DNA of 35,675 nucleotides from Candidatus Muiribacteriota bacterium (lineage in GTDB: Bacteria; Muiribacteriota; DAOVTB01), in the NCBI GenBank assembly GCA_030633305.1, contig DAOVTB010000020.1:1-35675 (forward strand), in the 5' to 3' direction. Position numbers and translations under genes: made by a program. Below are positions 16,286 through 24,060 of this stretch, one piece after another; positions within the stretch are counted from its first letter, which is position 1; each line of letters begins with the position of its first letter. The notes beneath the pieces were generated by a model, which made no database searches, was not told the origin of the DNA, and saw nothing but the letters and a program-made list of their open reading frames with translations.

Positions 16286-16530
16286 TTAATCACACTTCTG
16301 ACTATTATTTTTTTGTCTTATCGGTAACTAGTGTGGAGAAATTTATAGAAAAAAAAAAATAAAAAGAAGAAATCATCATGAAGAATAAAGAAAGATCTCG
16401 CGCAAAGAACGCTGAGAACACAGAGAAAAGAGCGAGGGTAAATAAAAAATATAAAAGATTCTCGCGCAGAGAACGCTGAGGACGCAGAGTAAAAAAAAAT
16501 CAAGATTCGCTCATTGAGGACGCAGAATGG
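16286..16530. repeat. Tandem degenerate 'CGCAGAGAACGC' repeats and core repeat
   Basis: Two imperfect copies of an AAAGAT-CTCGCGCA-AGAACGCTGAG-CGCAGAG unit lie at 16391-16425 and 16454-16489, about 63 nt apart. They are followed by a T/A run and, inverted, the core AATGAGCGAATCTTGA (16500-16515) with its GCGTCCTC flank. Low-complexity open frames here (SALCVLC-type) are artefacts of the repeat. The same style of degenerate repeat occurs around 19041-19310. Confidence 0.6.
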
Positions 16531-17288
16531 AGAAAATGTAGGATAGATGTTATATATATAGGAATTGCCTCTGCCTTCATCACAACATCTTTTACAACTA
16601 CACAAGATATATTTCCCAGTTTTTTAAACTTGATAATATCACTATTTGAAAAACCACCTTCAGGACCGGAAATAAAAACCGAATTCTTTTTAATTGCCCT
16701 TTTACAAGCATCTTTTAAATCAACAATGGGAATATCCTGATCGGTTTTAGTATGGAGAAGAAATTTTTGATCCCAATTTTTCAATTCATCAAAATCAATT
16801 TTGAGAATTTCAGGACAGACAGTCATTTTTGAAATTTCTGCATGTTTGCGGGCAATATGACTTAAACGATTTAATTTCTTATCAGTCACATCAAACTGAG
16901 TTCTACTGGTCTTTAAAAAAAATATCTGGCTAATACCAAGTTGGACAAGATATTTAACCATTTCTTCATAGATAGAAATATTTTTAACAGGCGAAAGTAC
17001 AAATGAAATCTTCAAAGGTTCAGGACATTCGACAATAGTTCCCAAAATTCTGCAGTAAACTTCACTTTTTGAGATTTTTGTAATTCTGGAAAAATAAGCA
17101 CCATTTCTATCAATTATTACAAATTCATCATCAGGTCTAGATCTTAAAACAAAGGAAATTCTTTTTATAATTGATGATTCCTGAATTATCAGTTCCAAGT
17201 CATCGACATGATAGTTGTCAGTTTCAGAGAAATGAAGGAATTTCTTATTAACGATATCCCCATACGGGATTTGTGCCAGGGATTTCAT
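16500..17288 (-). CDS. rsmE: 16S rRNA m3U1498 methyltransferase RsmE
   Basis: RsmE methylates N3 of U1498 in 16S rRNA using SAM, with a SPOUT knot. The signature SGPEGGFS is present, with the SPOUT tail VKDVVMKAEAIPIYITSILH replacing the common RAETA. The N-terminal PUA-like domain (RISFVLRSRPDDEFVIIDRN) is also present. I chose the ATG at 17288 because GGAG lies 6 nt before it. Earlier in-frame starts (TTG at 17312, ATGs at 17300 and 17294) are possible. The gene overlaps the upstream pseudopilin gene by 41 nt. The last ten or so residues (HSASSMSES) and the stop codon are supplied by the dispersed repeat, so the native C-terminus has been replaced. Cytoplasmic. Confidence 0.88.
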   Translation of the reverse strand: MKSLAQIPYGDIVNKKFLHFSETDNYHVDDLELIIQESSIIKRISFVLRSRPDDEFVIIDRNGAYFSRITKISKSEVYCRILGTIVECPEPLKISFVLSPVKNISIYEEMVKYLVQLGISQIFFLKTSRTQFDVTDKKLNRLSHIARKHAEISKMTVCPEILKIDFDELKNWDQKFLLHTKTDQDIPIVDLKDACKRAIKKNSVFISGPEGGFSNSDIIKFKKLGNISCVVVKDVVMKAEAIPIYITSILHFLHSASSMSES

Positions 17289-18381
17289 TACCATCTCCAT
17301 CTTTAAGTTCAATTACTTTCTTAGTAGAGAATGAAAAAGTACATAAATTATTATCACTATTTGAATATACAATACTTGAATCATCTGGAGACCAGCACGC
17401 ATTTTCTCCAACTACCAGCGCATCATCTATTGTTACAACTTCAAGATTTCTGCTGGCTCTTGTATTTCTAGCTTCCATATAGTCAGAAGATTTAATTCGA
17501 GTAAGGTTTCCCGCCCCATCAGTAAATATAATAATGTTTCCATGATTAGACCAACTTGGATATTTTCCTCCACCATTAACACTCGTCACTAATTTTCTAG
17601 GTGGAACAGCGGCGTTAACATCAAGAACCCATAATTCATCACCTGAAGCTTGTGCAATAACTTTTTTCCCATCAGATGAAAAAGATGGATTACTAAGGTC
17701 AACACTGGCTTTAGAAGAAATATTTATAGGATCGCTATCCATGTTCTTGATATTCATTACATATATATTTTTATCGCTCGAATCAGAATAAACTATTCGA
17801 TTTCCTTCAGGTGACCAACAGGGGTCAGAATGTGTCGAAGAGGTCGTAGCCTCTTTTATAGGTGCAGCCGTATCACCAAGGTCAAAAAACTTTATTCCAC
17901 CTGATGCATATGCAATATAATTCATTTCCTTACATACTGTCGGACCATCTCCAGTTGGAGGGTCAGTCAATCTTGGATCCCCCCCAATAGGCGAAACACG
18001 TTTCATTTGATTTCCATCTTCATAATAAATCCATCCCGGATCTCTATATGATACTTTCATGTACTTTGCAGGACTAGAATCACCTGAAGGCATCTCACAG
18101 ATTATAAAATAATTATCCATAGTATATTTTTTACCCCATGGATTTTCAGGAACTGATACAAGATCACTTCCTCGCATCTCATTAAGAGTACGCGGAAATT
18201 CACCATCATGTGAAATGGCAAACTTCATTACAGCTTTTTTCAATTCATCCATCTGACTTAAAGCCTTTGCCTGACGCCCTTTATCTGTAATTCCACCAAA
18301 ATTTGCCATTGCAAAAACTGATAATATTGAAATAATAGTTATTACAACCATTAACTCTATAAGTGAGAAACCTCTTTTCAT
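17248..18381 (-). CDS. Pseudopilin fused to a TolB-like beta-propeller
   Basis: The N-terminus is a class III prepilin signal: MKRGFSLIELMVVITIISIL, cleaved after the glycine, with F at +1 and E at +5. The GspG-like domain continues (KGRQAKALSQMDELKKAVMKF, DGEFPRTLNEM, VPENPWGKKYTM). Fused to it, from about residue 150, is a propeller of PD40/WD40-like repeats: SDPCWSPEGNRIVYS, SNPSFSSDGKKVIAQ, KYPSWSNHGNIIIFT and NACWSPDDSSIVYS. A pseudopilin normally ends after about 150 residues, so this is a genuine fusion. It would be processed by PilD-type peptidase and joined to a type II secretion or pilus-like filament, exposing the propeller. The ribosome site GGAG is 9 nt upstream. It overlaps rsmE. 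Confidence 0.88.
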   Translation of the reverse strand: MKRGFSLIELMVVITIISILSVFAMANFGGITDKGRQAKALSQMDELKKAVMKFAISHDGEFPRTLNEMRGSDLVSVPENPWGKKYTMDNYFIICEMPSGDSSPAKYMKVSYRDPGWIYYEDGNQMKRVSPIGGDPRLTDPPTGDGPTVCKEMNYIAYASGGIKFFDLGDTAAPIKEATTSSTHSDPCWSPEGNRIVYSDSSDKNIYVMNIKNMDSDPINISSKASVDLSNPSFSSDGKKVIAQASGDELWVLDVNAAVPPRKLVTSVNGGGKYPSWSNHGNIIIFTDGAGNLTRIKSSDYMEARNTRASRNLEVVTIDDALVVGENACWSPDDSSIVYSNSDNNLCTFSFSTKKVIELKDGDGNEIPGTNPVWGYR

Positions 18382-18417
18382 TTATCTAACTCCTATAATG
18401 ACAGTATACCACAATTT

Positions 18418-19017
18418 TTAAAGACCGCTTGTCATATGCTTGGAATACCATCTGGAAAACAATTCAGCAGAAGAATTTTTCCGATTTTCTTTCCGCCATT
18501 GATCAAAATAATCCCTGTCCATTTCACCAAGAGTCATTGTTTCATTCTCAGGAATAAAAAGCAGAAATAACTCAGACCATGAATAATCCTGCATTCTGCC
18601 TCTTTTTGTCATTGATAATTGCCCATTTACTTTTGAATTAAAAAATACCGGTTCATCCAGTTTATCATCATAATAGGCAAGACAGTTTTTAAAACAGCAA
18701 TTCCTTTCACTTTTGCCTACTAACCGTAAAATTCCATCAATTCCAATTGTATTCAATGTAAAATTAACATATGTACCGGGAAAACCATTAAACTCACTAA
18801 TATAGAATCCTGAATCTATTGCTATACATGGTTTTTTAATTTTAGAAAATGCCTGCTTTACTTTTGCTGCTGCAATTTCCTCTAAATCATTGCTTCTTGG
18901 TTCAATCAACTCTAAATCAATATGATCAACTTTAATATCATAATTACTTAAAACCTTCTGGACGTATTTAACTTTTCCAGAATTACCGGTTGCGAAACTT
19001 ATAATTTTATTATGCAT
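18418..19017 (-). CDS. rdgB: HAM1/RdgB-family non-canonical purine NTP pyrophosphatase
   Basis: It hydrolyses dITP, XTP and similar damaged nucleotides to monophosphates, keeping them out of nucleic acids. The opening KIISFATGNSGKVKYVQKVL is the family's T.N..K.. nucleotide-binding motif. IAIDSGFYISEFNGFPGTYVN gives the catalytic acid and base block, and KVNGQLSMTKRG follows. The ATG at 19017 places this motif at the usual N-terminal position; an ATG at 19026 is also possible. A frame continuing to 19056 runs into the repeat region and is not supported. Length (199 aa) is normal. It lies upstream of the pseudopilin fusion. Confidence 0.85.
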   Translation of the reverse strand: MHNKIISFATGNSGKVKYVQKVLSNYDIKVDHIDLELIEPRSNDLEEIAAAKVKQAFSKIKKPCIAIDSGFYISEFNGFPGTYVNFTLNTIGIDGILRLVGKSERNCCFKNCLAYYDDKLDEPVFFNSKVNGQLSMTKRGRMQDYSWSELFLLFIPENETMTLGEMDRDYFDQWRKENRKNSSAELFSRWYSKHMTSGL

Positions 19018-19308
19018 AATTATCATTACCTTAAAAGAAATTTGCCACAGATTCACACAGATAAAACACCGATTTCACATAATCTATGTCGTAATACAAT
19101 TCTATATCACTTTTGGTGAAAACTACTAAATTGGTGCAAGGGTCAACTGTTTCACGCGAAGCACTTTCGTAAACTTGGATTTCAAGTTTCCAAAAAATTG
19201 ACCCCGTATATATTTGTATTTGGTATTAATGATTCCCAATATTTCTCTTTAATTTTTCTTCGTGCCTTAGTGCCTTTGTGTGATCTGTTTCTTTTGCCTT
19301 TGTGTGAT
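19018..19308. repeat. Intergenic repeats, including copy 1 of a ~105-bp element
   Basis: The space holds (1) a degenerate GCCACAGATTCACACAG-type repeat near 19044-19075; (2) copy 1 of an element at about 19121-19231 that recurs at 23191-23300, with GGGTCAA...TTGACCCC ends, an inner GCGAAGCACTTTCGT and a palindromic AACTTGGATTTCAAGTT; and (3) two exact copies of TGCCTTTGTGTGATCT at 19271-19286 and 19295-19310. The last reaches into the stop codon of the 390-aa-frame gene. I see no gene here. Confidence 0.65.
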
Positions 19309-20430
19309 CTACTTTTTTTCCAGAGTCCCAAGCAGCTTTCGCCCTATATGAAGATATGAATTTAATTTTAATGCCAATTTTAAAAAATCAGATGCACGAG
19401 TTAAATTTTTTTCAACATTTATCAGAAAAACTGCATAGTTATAGTATACAAATGAAAGATTCCAATCCTTGACTTTAAGCTCCAGAAAATCTTCAATAAC
19501 TTTGTTCAATTTTACAGATTTTTCCCGAGACTTTATAAACAGATAAAAACATACAATCTCACGCCAGAAATGCTTATCTATTATTCGTGTCTTTTCAAAA
19601 TCTTTGATGAACTTTTCAAGGTCCACTAAAACTGATTTCATATTAAGTTTGTCTTTCAACAGAAGCTTTGAAAATTTCAGTTCAAATATCTTCTTCAATA
19701 TGTTTCGTCTTTCTATCACGGGATCGTCAGAAAGAGAAAATTTTATTGCAGGATCTTTTAAAAGTTCGCAGTATCCAAGCTTATCCTTAATTTCCCTGTC
19801 AATTCCTTCCAGACCTTTTTTTGAAATATCAAATTCACTGTTCAACATAACTGAAAAAAAGGTATTTTCATCAACCTTTTTCACGTAAAATGGTGGTATA
19901 CCTGTAGTACTTGTATATGAAAATTCATTATCAATATGAACATCAAGGCGTTTTTCAAATTCCGCGATTTTACCTTGTCTGGAAATCAAATACTCTATTT
20001 TTTCCTGTCTTTTAAGACTATCTTGAGGATATCTCTTTTTCAGGGATTTTATAATCTCGACAGCAGGATAGTAAGTTTTCAACTTAATTCCTATATACCC
20101 GCTTTTTATAGTATCAAGGACTCGAAACTTCATACTTAACTGATAAGTCTTGCCTTTTTTGAAATCCAGTTTATTTTTCTCTAATGGATAAAAATATACC
20201 GTCCTGTCATCACTTACTGGTTCAATTTCACAATCCTTTAAATCTGCTGTCAAAGATTTTACATTTAATTGAAGAAGATTATCGTGATTAATCCTGAGGT
20301 CACCCTTAATCGAGAGACCAAGAAGCAACCATTCTGGTATTTCAACCTGACTTGAACTTAAAAGGCAAACATTTAATACAATAATCGTGATAAATACAAA
20401 AAAGATTGTTTTGACTTTATATATTTTCAT
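19309..20430 (-). CDS. Exported or membrane-anchored protein of unknown function
   Basis: I do not recognise this protein. The start at 20430 begins MKIYKVKTIFFVFITIIVLN, a signal peptide or anchor; an ATG at 20451 is an alternative, since neither start has an ideal ribosome site and coupling to the upstream HAMP gene is likely. The body is about 370 aa, rich in lysine, with a beta-rich first half (LRINHDNLLQLNVKSLTADL, KGKTYQLSMKFRV) and a helical second half. Near the C-terminus NLSFVYYNYAVFLINVEKN and LTRASDFLKLALKLNSYLHI look TPR-like. It is the last gene of the nadE-to-HAMP operon. Its stop codon lies within a short direct repeat, so the C-terminus may have been altered. Possibly a partner of the HAMP protein. 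Confidence 0.65.
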   Translation of the reverse strand: MKIYKVKTIFFVFITIIVLNVCLLSSSQVEIPEWLLLGLSIKGDLRINHDNLLQLNVKSLTADLKDCEIEPVSDDRTVYFYPLEKNKLDFKKGKTYQLSMKFRVLDTIKSGYIGIKLKTYYPAVEIIKSLKKRYPQDSLKRQEKIEYLISRQGKIAEFEKRLDVHIDNEFSYTSTTGIPPFYVKKVDENTFFSVMLNSEFDISKKGLEGIDREIKDKLGYCELLKDPAIKFSLSDDPVIERRNILKKIFELKFSKLLLKDKLNMKSVLVDLEKFIKDFEKTRIIDKHFWREIVCFYLFIKSREKSVKLNKVIEDFLELKVKDWNLSFVYYNYAVFLINVEKNLTRASDFLKLALKLNSYLHIGRKLLGTLEKK

Positions 20431-20440
20431 TATCTGTTTT

Positions 20441-21049
20441 TTAGATTGCATCTTCCTTAATGTCACCTTCTTCTGAAGCAAGTTTAAACTGACCGCCTAT
20501 TGTTTCAAGTTTCTCAGTGATATTTTTCAATTCACACATAATATAATCAGTCGAATTTTCCTTACCATTTTCCAAATCCCGCTCAATATTTTTTACCATA
20601 GTTTTGATTTCAACAGCGACCTGTCTGTCCTCTTTTACAAGCGTAATCAAATTATCAGTCATTCCATTAAAAACATTGGCAAGTTCATTCAATTCATCAC
20701 CTTTCCGCAAATGTATCTTAGTCGAAAGATCTCCTTCAGCAATACTTTTTGCATTCTGAGAAAATCTGTATACCGGACCTGCAATCTTATGAGAAACAAA
20801 AATTGATGCAATTGATATAAATATGATTAATATCAATGTCCTGTATATCAAAGTCACGTTAGCTTGCTCAAAATAAGTAAATAACTGCGAAAGTTCCAGA
20901 AAATTCGGATCAGCAAGTTTGGTCCAAACCGTTGCATAAACCGTCCATCCAACGACCATTGAAACACAGAGCATTGCAATAATAATAACCAGCATATACC
21001 TTAGCTGAAACCCTTTATCAATAAAATATTGCCTTCGTTTATATGCCAT
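20441..21049 (-). CDS. HAMP-domain membrane protein without output domain
   Basis: This 202-aa protein has two transmembrane helices (about residues 17-38 and 68-88) with a short extracytoplasmic loop. It has a clear HAMP linker (SHKIAGPVYRFSQNAKSIAEG, then LRKGDELNELANVFNGMTDN, about 88-140). HAMP domains pass signals from a sensor to a kinase, cyclase or methyl-accepting domain. Here the protein ends soon after, in a coiled-coil-like helix (ELKNITEKLETIGGQFK) with no output domain. It could signal through partners or act as a dominant regulator; that is inference. An ideal AGGAGG precedes the ATG. It lies between a pseudopilin-like gene and the unknown exported protein. Confidence 0.85.
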   Translation of the reverse strand: MAYKRRQYFIDKGFQLRYMLVIIIAMLCVSMVVGWTVYATVWTKLADPNFLELSQLFTYFEQANVTLIYRTLILIIFISIASIFVSHKIAGPVYRFSQNAKSIAEGDLSTKIHLRKGDELNELANVFNGMTDNLITLVKEDRQVAVEIKTMVKNIERDLENGKENSTDYIMCELKNITEKLETIGGQFKLASEEGDIKEDAI

Positions 21050-21066
21050 AGAATCCTCCTGAAAAA

Positions 21067-21435
21067 TTAATATTTACTTTCTTCCATTATATTATGAATT
21101 GTACAATAAACTTTTCCGTTTTCATTAAGCTTATATATACCGCCTTGCGGACATACAGGTACATAGTTTAACAGTTTCTCTTCATAAAGTATATGGAGCT
21201 TCACCGGTTTATATAACTCAGAAATAAAATTTAAATCCTTTTCCTTTCGTGATCTAAGATTATCAAGGCTTTCATTGATTTTTTTTCTTGAATGTCTGCA
21301 TGAAATACCTGAAACACTTCCACTGATTATATCAAACTGATAGTAAACAAGTAGCGAGAATAAAATGATTAAAAGAAAAATAGCATAGGTATTTGAGGTA
21401 ATCCCCCTTTTCCTTATACAATTAAAAATCATCAT
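21067..21435 (-). CDS. Pseudopilin-like membrane protein
   Basis: This is 122 aa. The N-terminus, CIRKRGITSNTYAIFLLIIL, resembles a prepilin-type leader (basic, RG, then a hydrophobic helix), but lacks the usual phenylalanine and the +5 glutamate. The C-terminal block YVPVCPQGGIYKLNENGKVY, then CTIHN, is the 'CP.GG.Y.......C..H' ending common to pseudopilins. A disulfide between those cysteines is likely, in my view. It may be a minor pseudopilin of the GspK/non-E5 kind, or a divergent relative. The ATG overlaps the stop codon of the upstream rluD gene (ATGA), showing translational coupling. Confidence 0.7.
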   Translation of the reverse strand: MMIFNCIRKRGITSNTYAIFLLIILFSLLVYYQFDIISGSVSGISCRHSRKKINESLDNLRSRKEKDLNFISELYKPVKLHILYEEKLLNYVPVCPQGGIYKLNENGKVYCTIHNIMEESKY

Positions 21436-22379
21436 AATTTTAATTGTTCCTTTAATTGTATAATATCATCCGGCAATTCACTTTTAAATGACATTACTTT
21501 CTCAGTAGCAGGATGAATAAAACTTATCTCTCCAGCATGAAGAGCAAAACCATCGCTTGAAAATTTAAATGATTTACTGGCTCCATATAAAGTATCTCCA
21601 ACAATTGGACAGCCTATAAATTTCAAATGAACTCGTAATTGATGTGTTCGCCCACTAAGTGGTTTCAATTCAATAAATGAATATTCATCATTATTCGATA
21701 AAACTCTGAAATTAGTCTTGGACTTTTTACCATCAGGATTTGTAACAATCCTCATATTATGAACATTTTTTGAAAGCGGCACATCCACTGTACCTGTTAT
21801 ATGAGTTGGTGCATTTTCGCAAACTGCATAATAGGTTTTTTTCACAAGGCGTGCTTTAAACTGATCACTTAAATTTCTATGTGCCTTATTATTCTTTGCA
21901 ATAATTAGCAATCCACTTGTTCCCATATCCAATCTGTGTACAATACCTGGACGAAATTTTTCAACATCAGAAAGTAATTTATTCAAATACAGCAATCCTG
22001 AAACCAAAGTGTCATCTTTATGCCCTTTTGCAGGGTGAACAACTATACCTCTTGGTTTATTAACTAGAATAATATCGGAATCTTCGTATACAATATCAAA
22101 CTTAACAGGTGCAGCTACAGGTAAATCTGAAAAATCATCAACTTCAACTTCAAATTCACAGTTATCACCAGGCATAATCTTTGAAGAGGGCTTCAATACT
22201 TTTTTGTCATTGATCTTCAATTTACCTTTTTTTATCAATCCTTTCACTTGTTCGCGAGAAAGATCTTCAAATCTGTTACTTAAAACACGATCAATTCGAT
22301 CGGATTTTTCTTCATCAAAAACAAAACTTACAGTAGGACTGATCATATCAGATTTTTTACAATTTTTTTTATCATTCAT
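21432..22379 (-). CDS. rluD: RluA/RluD-family 23S rRNA pseudouridine synthase
   Basis: This 315-aa enzyme has an N-terminal S4 RNA-binding domain (about residues 28-75: RIDRVLSNRFEDLSREQVKG, then LIKKGKLKINDK). The catalytic motif HRLDMGTSG has the nucleophilic aspartate at 151. RTHQLRVHLKFIGCPIVGDTL is the family's second signature. It converts uridines to pseudouridine in 23S rRNA; within the RluA group the exact site cannot be fixed from sequence, and RluD is the commonest assignment. The ATG at 22379 has only a weak ribosome site. nadE lies 28 nt upstream, and the downstream pseudopilin-like gene overlaps by 4 nt. Confidence 0.88.
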   Translation of the reverse strand: MNDKKNCKKSDMISPTVSFVFDEEKSDRIDRVLSNRFEDLSREQVKGLIKKGKLKINDKKVLKPSSKIMPGDNCEFEVEVDDFSDLPVAAPVKFDIVYEDSDIILVNKPRGIVVHPAKGHKDDTLVSGLLYLNKLLSDVEKFRPGIVHRLDMGTSGLLIIAKNNKAHRNLSDQFKARLVKKTYYAVCENAPTHITGTVDVPLSKNVHNMRIVTNPDGKKSKTNFRVLSNNDEYSFIELKPLSGRTHQLRVHLKFIGCPIVGDTLYGASKSFKFSSDGFALHAGEISFIHPATEKVMSFKSELPDDIIQLKEQLKL

Positions 22380-22407
22380 TTTATATTAGCTTTCACAATT
22401 TTTATTG

Positions 22408-23163
22408 TTATTTCCTTGAACAGGATGGCGGTAATTCTCTCTTATGTTCAGTTGAAGAGTGAAGTTCATTAACACGTTTAAACAACGGTTTTAAAGATTC
22501 GAATTTCTCCGCTGGAAGCACTTCTTCAAAAAGCAGGTGTCTCATTGCTTTTTCAATTTTTGGATAACTGAATCCAATCTCGCTTTCATCATCAGTTGAT
22601 ATACCAAGATCTGCAGTCGGTCTGGCATTGATTATATCCTCTGGAATATCAAGATATTCAGCCATCTTATAGATTTCACTTTTATAATATTCGCCAAGCG
22701 GATTGCAATCCACAAGTCCATCTCCACCTTTGGTGAAATATCCCAGATAATTTTCACATTTGTTATCTGTACCAACAACTACTCCTCCAAACTGGTTAGC
22801 AATACCATAAAGAGTAACCGCTCGGAGTCGAGATTTCAGATTTCCGTCTGGATAAACTGAAAGTGGCGACTCAATGGCTTCAGACAGTTTACTTTTCAAT
22901 TCTTCATGAGTGCTACTAAGATCAACCATAATTGGCATTATATCAAACTTTTCAATTAGCAATTGTGCATTAGAAAGGCTTTCAGAACTACTCTTACATG
23001 GCAGCATAACTCCATAAGTCTTCTTTACAGCCGAGCAAAGTACAGCAACAACGGCCGAATCAATTCCGCCACTGATACCTACAACAAAGTTATTCAGTCC
23101 TTTACCCCAATCAATAAGCCAGGACTTGACTCGATTAACTTCCAATTCAGCATTAAATACCAT
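22408..23163 (-). CDS. nadE: NH3-dependent NAD+ synthetase
   Basis: NadE makes NAD+ from nicotinic acid adenine dinucleotide, ATP and ammonia. The ATP-pyrophosphatase loop VVGISGGIDSAVVAVL holds SGGIDS at 31-36. Further family blocks are present: VVVGTDNKCENYLGYFTKGG, DGLVDCNPLGEYYKSEIY and ARPTADL. Length (251 aa) fits the short, ammonia-using form, with no glutaminase domain. The ATG at 23161-23163 has a poor ribosome site. Upstream lies copy 2 of the dispersed repeat. It is the first gene of the operon running to rluD and beyond. Confidence 0.9.
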   Translation of the reverse strand: MVFNAELEVNRVKSWLIDWGKGLNNFVVGISGGIDSAVVAVLCSAVKKTYGVMLPCKSSSESLSNAQLLIEKFDIMPIMVDLSSTHEELKSKLSEAIESPLSVYPDGNLKSRLRAVTLYGIANQFGGVVVGTDNKCENYLGYFTKGGDGLVDCNPLGEYYKSEIYKMAEYLDIPEDIINARPTADLGISTDDESEIGFSYPKIEKAMRHLLFEEVLPAEKFESLKPLFKRVNELHSSTEHKRELPPSCSRK

Positions 23164-23190
23164 TTTTTCTATCTACATCCATTTTGGAGG

Positions 23191-23300
23191 AAACAACTAA
23201 GCTGGCACAGGGGTCAAATTTTTCATGCGAAGCACTTTCATGAACTTGAATTTCAAGTTCACAAAAGTTCCATGTGACCCCATCTATATTGGTATTTAAC
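23191..23300. repeat. Copy 2 of the ~105-bp dispersed element
   Basis: This matches 19121-19231 along its length, in the same orientation: AACAACTAAGCTGGCACAGG, then GGTCAAA, ATGCGAAGCACTTTCATG, AACTTGAATTTCAAGTT and TGTGACCCC. The ends GGGTCA/TGACCC form an inverted repeat, and AACTTGAATTTCAAGTT is itself palindromic. It is probably a small non-autonomous mobile or REP-like element; no transposase is in the window. Confidence 0.7.
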
Positions 23301-23334
23301 ATTGTTTCTTTTCCGTTTTTATTCTTAACATATT

Positions 23335-23458
23335 CCTGGGTTCAGAATGAGATGAAGGTTGAATTTTCTTTTGATTATTTTAAACCGAGGCGTATTAAAA
23401 TACGTTGAGGTTTAAAATAATCAAAAAAAATTCAAGATTCGCTCATTCTGGACTCAGG
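23335..23458. repeat. 124-nt palindromic element
   Basis: The core stem is 18 perfect base pairs: TTTTGATTATTTTAAACC (23369-23386) with GGTTTAAAATAATCAAAA (23409-23426). The loop carries another pair, CGTATT/AATACG. Outer arms also pair imperfectly: CCTGGGTTCAGAATGAG at the left against CTCATTCTGGACTCAGG at the right. The right arm includes the core TCAAGATTCGCTCATT (23432-23447) shared with 7958 and 16500. T-runs precede the stem and A-runs follow it, so it is not a simple intrinsic terminator. It ends directly at the stop codon of the gene at 23459. Confidence 0.7.
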
Positions 23459-24010
23459 TCAATATTGACCACATTCTGGGCATACTTCATCTTTTTTTCC
23501 AAATGTATAACCACATTCTGAACATACTTTTGAATCAAGAGCCTCATCACATTTAGGACATATTGAATTTGCAGCTTTAAGACTTTCTCCACATCTGGAA
23601 CATTTCCAATCTTTCTCTGTCTGATCAAGAGCGTTGATTTCTTTAGTAGTAAGCTTTATGCCTTTTTCTTCCATTTCTCTCAAGAGATTTCTGGCATTTT
23701 CAAATTCATCTTCACTAACAAGAATACGAAAAAACACTCTTGAACCAAAAACTTCAAGTTCCTTCCTAAGTCTTACAATATGCTCAAAAATAGAAGCCTT
23801 AATATCGTTTTTCTTCAGATAAACAACTTTTTCTTCTGCTTCATTCTGATCAAGTGTTCGATATACTTCAATTATTTCAGGCAGATCACTCTGTAAGACT
23901 TCTTCTTCGACAACTTTTTCTTCTTCTTTCTTTACTAACTCACCACCACATTCAGCACATTTTTCAATCTCATCACGATAGTCTTCTTTACATACAGGAC
24001 AATACAACAT
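23459..24010 (-). CDS. Zinc-ribbon protein with central DUF2007-like domain
   Basis: This 183-aa soluble protein starts with a zinc ribbon (YCPVCKEDY...CAECGG). It ends with two more pairs (CSRCGESLKAANSICPKCDE and CSECGYTFGKKDEVCPECGQ). Between them, EVYRTLDQNEAEEKVVYLKK, then NDIKASIF, then FFRILVSEDEFENARNLLRE match the DUF2007 (putative signal-transducing, GlnB-like fold) pattern. An acidic stretch (EEEKVVEEEV) links the first ribbon. Function is unknown; protein-protein or nucleic-acid contacts are likely for the ribbons. A strong GGAGGG lies before the ATG at 24010. It follows the large lipoprotein gene by 50 nt, so it may be in its operon. Confidence 0.75.
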   Translation of the reverse strand: MLYCPVCKEDYRDEIEKCAECGGELVKKEEEKVVEEEVLQSDLPEIIEVYRTLDQNEAEEKVVYLKKNDIKASIFEHIVRLRKELEVFGSRVFFRILVSEDEFENARNLLREMEEKGIKLTTKEINALDQTEKDWKCSRCGESLKAANSICPKCDEALDSKVCSECGYTFGKKDEVCPECGQY

Positions 24011-24060
24011 AAAAAAATTCCCTCCTAACCAGTTTAATATTTTATTTTACTTAACTTGGG

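Noticed and set aside
16318-16605. Cysteine-rich open frame on the minus strand
   Set aside because: It is a by-product of the CGCAGAGAACGC repeats and overlaps rsmE.
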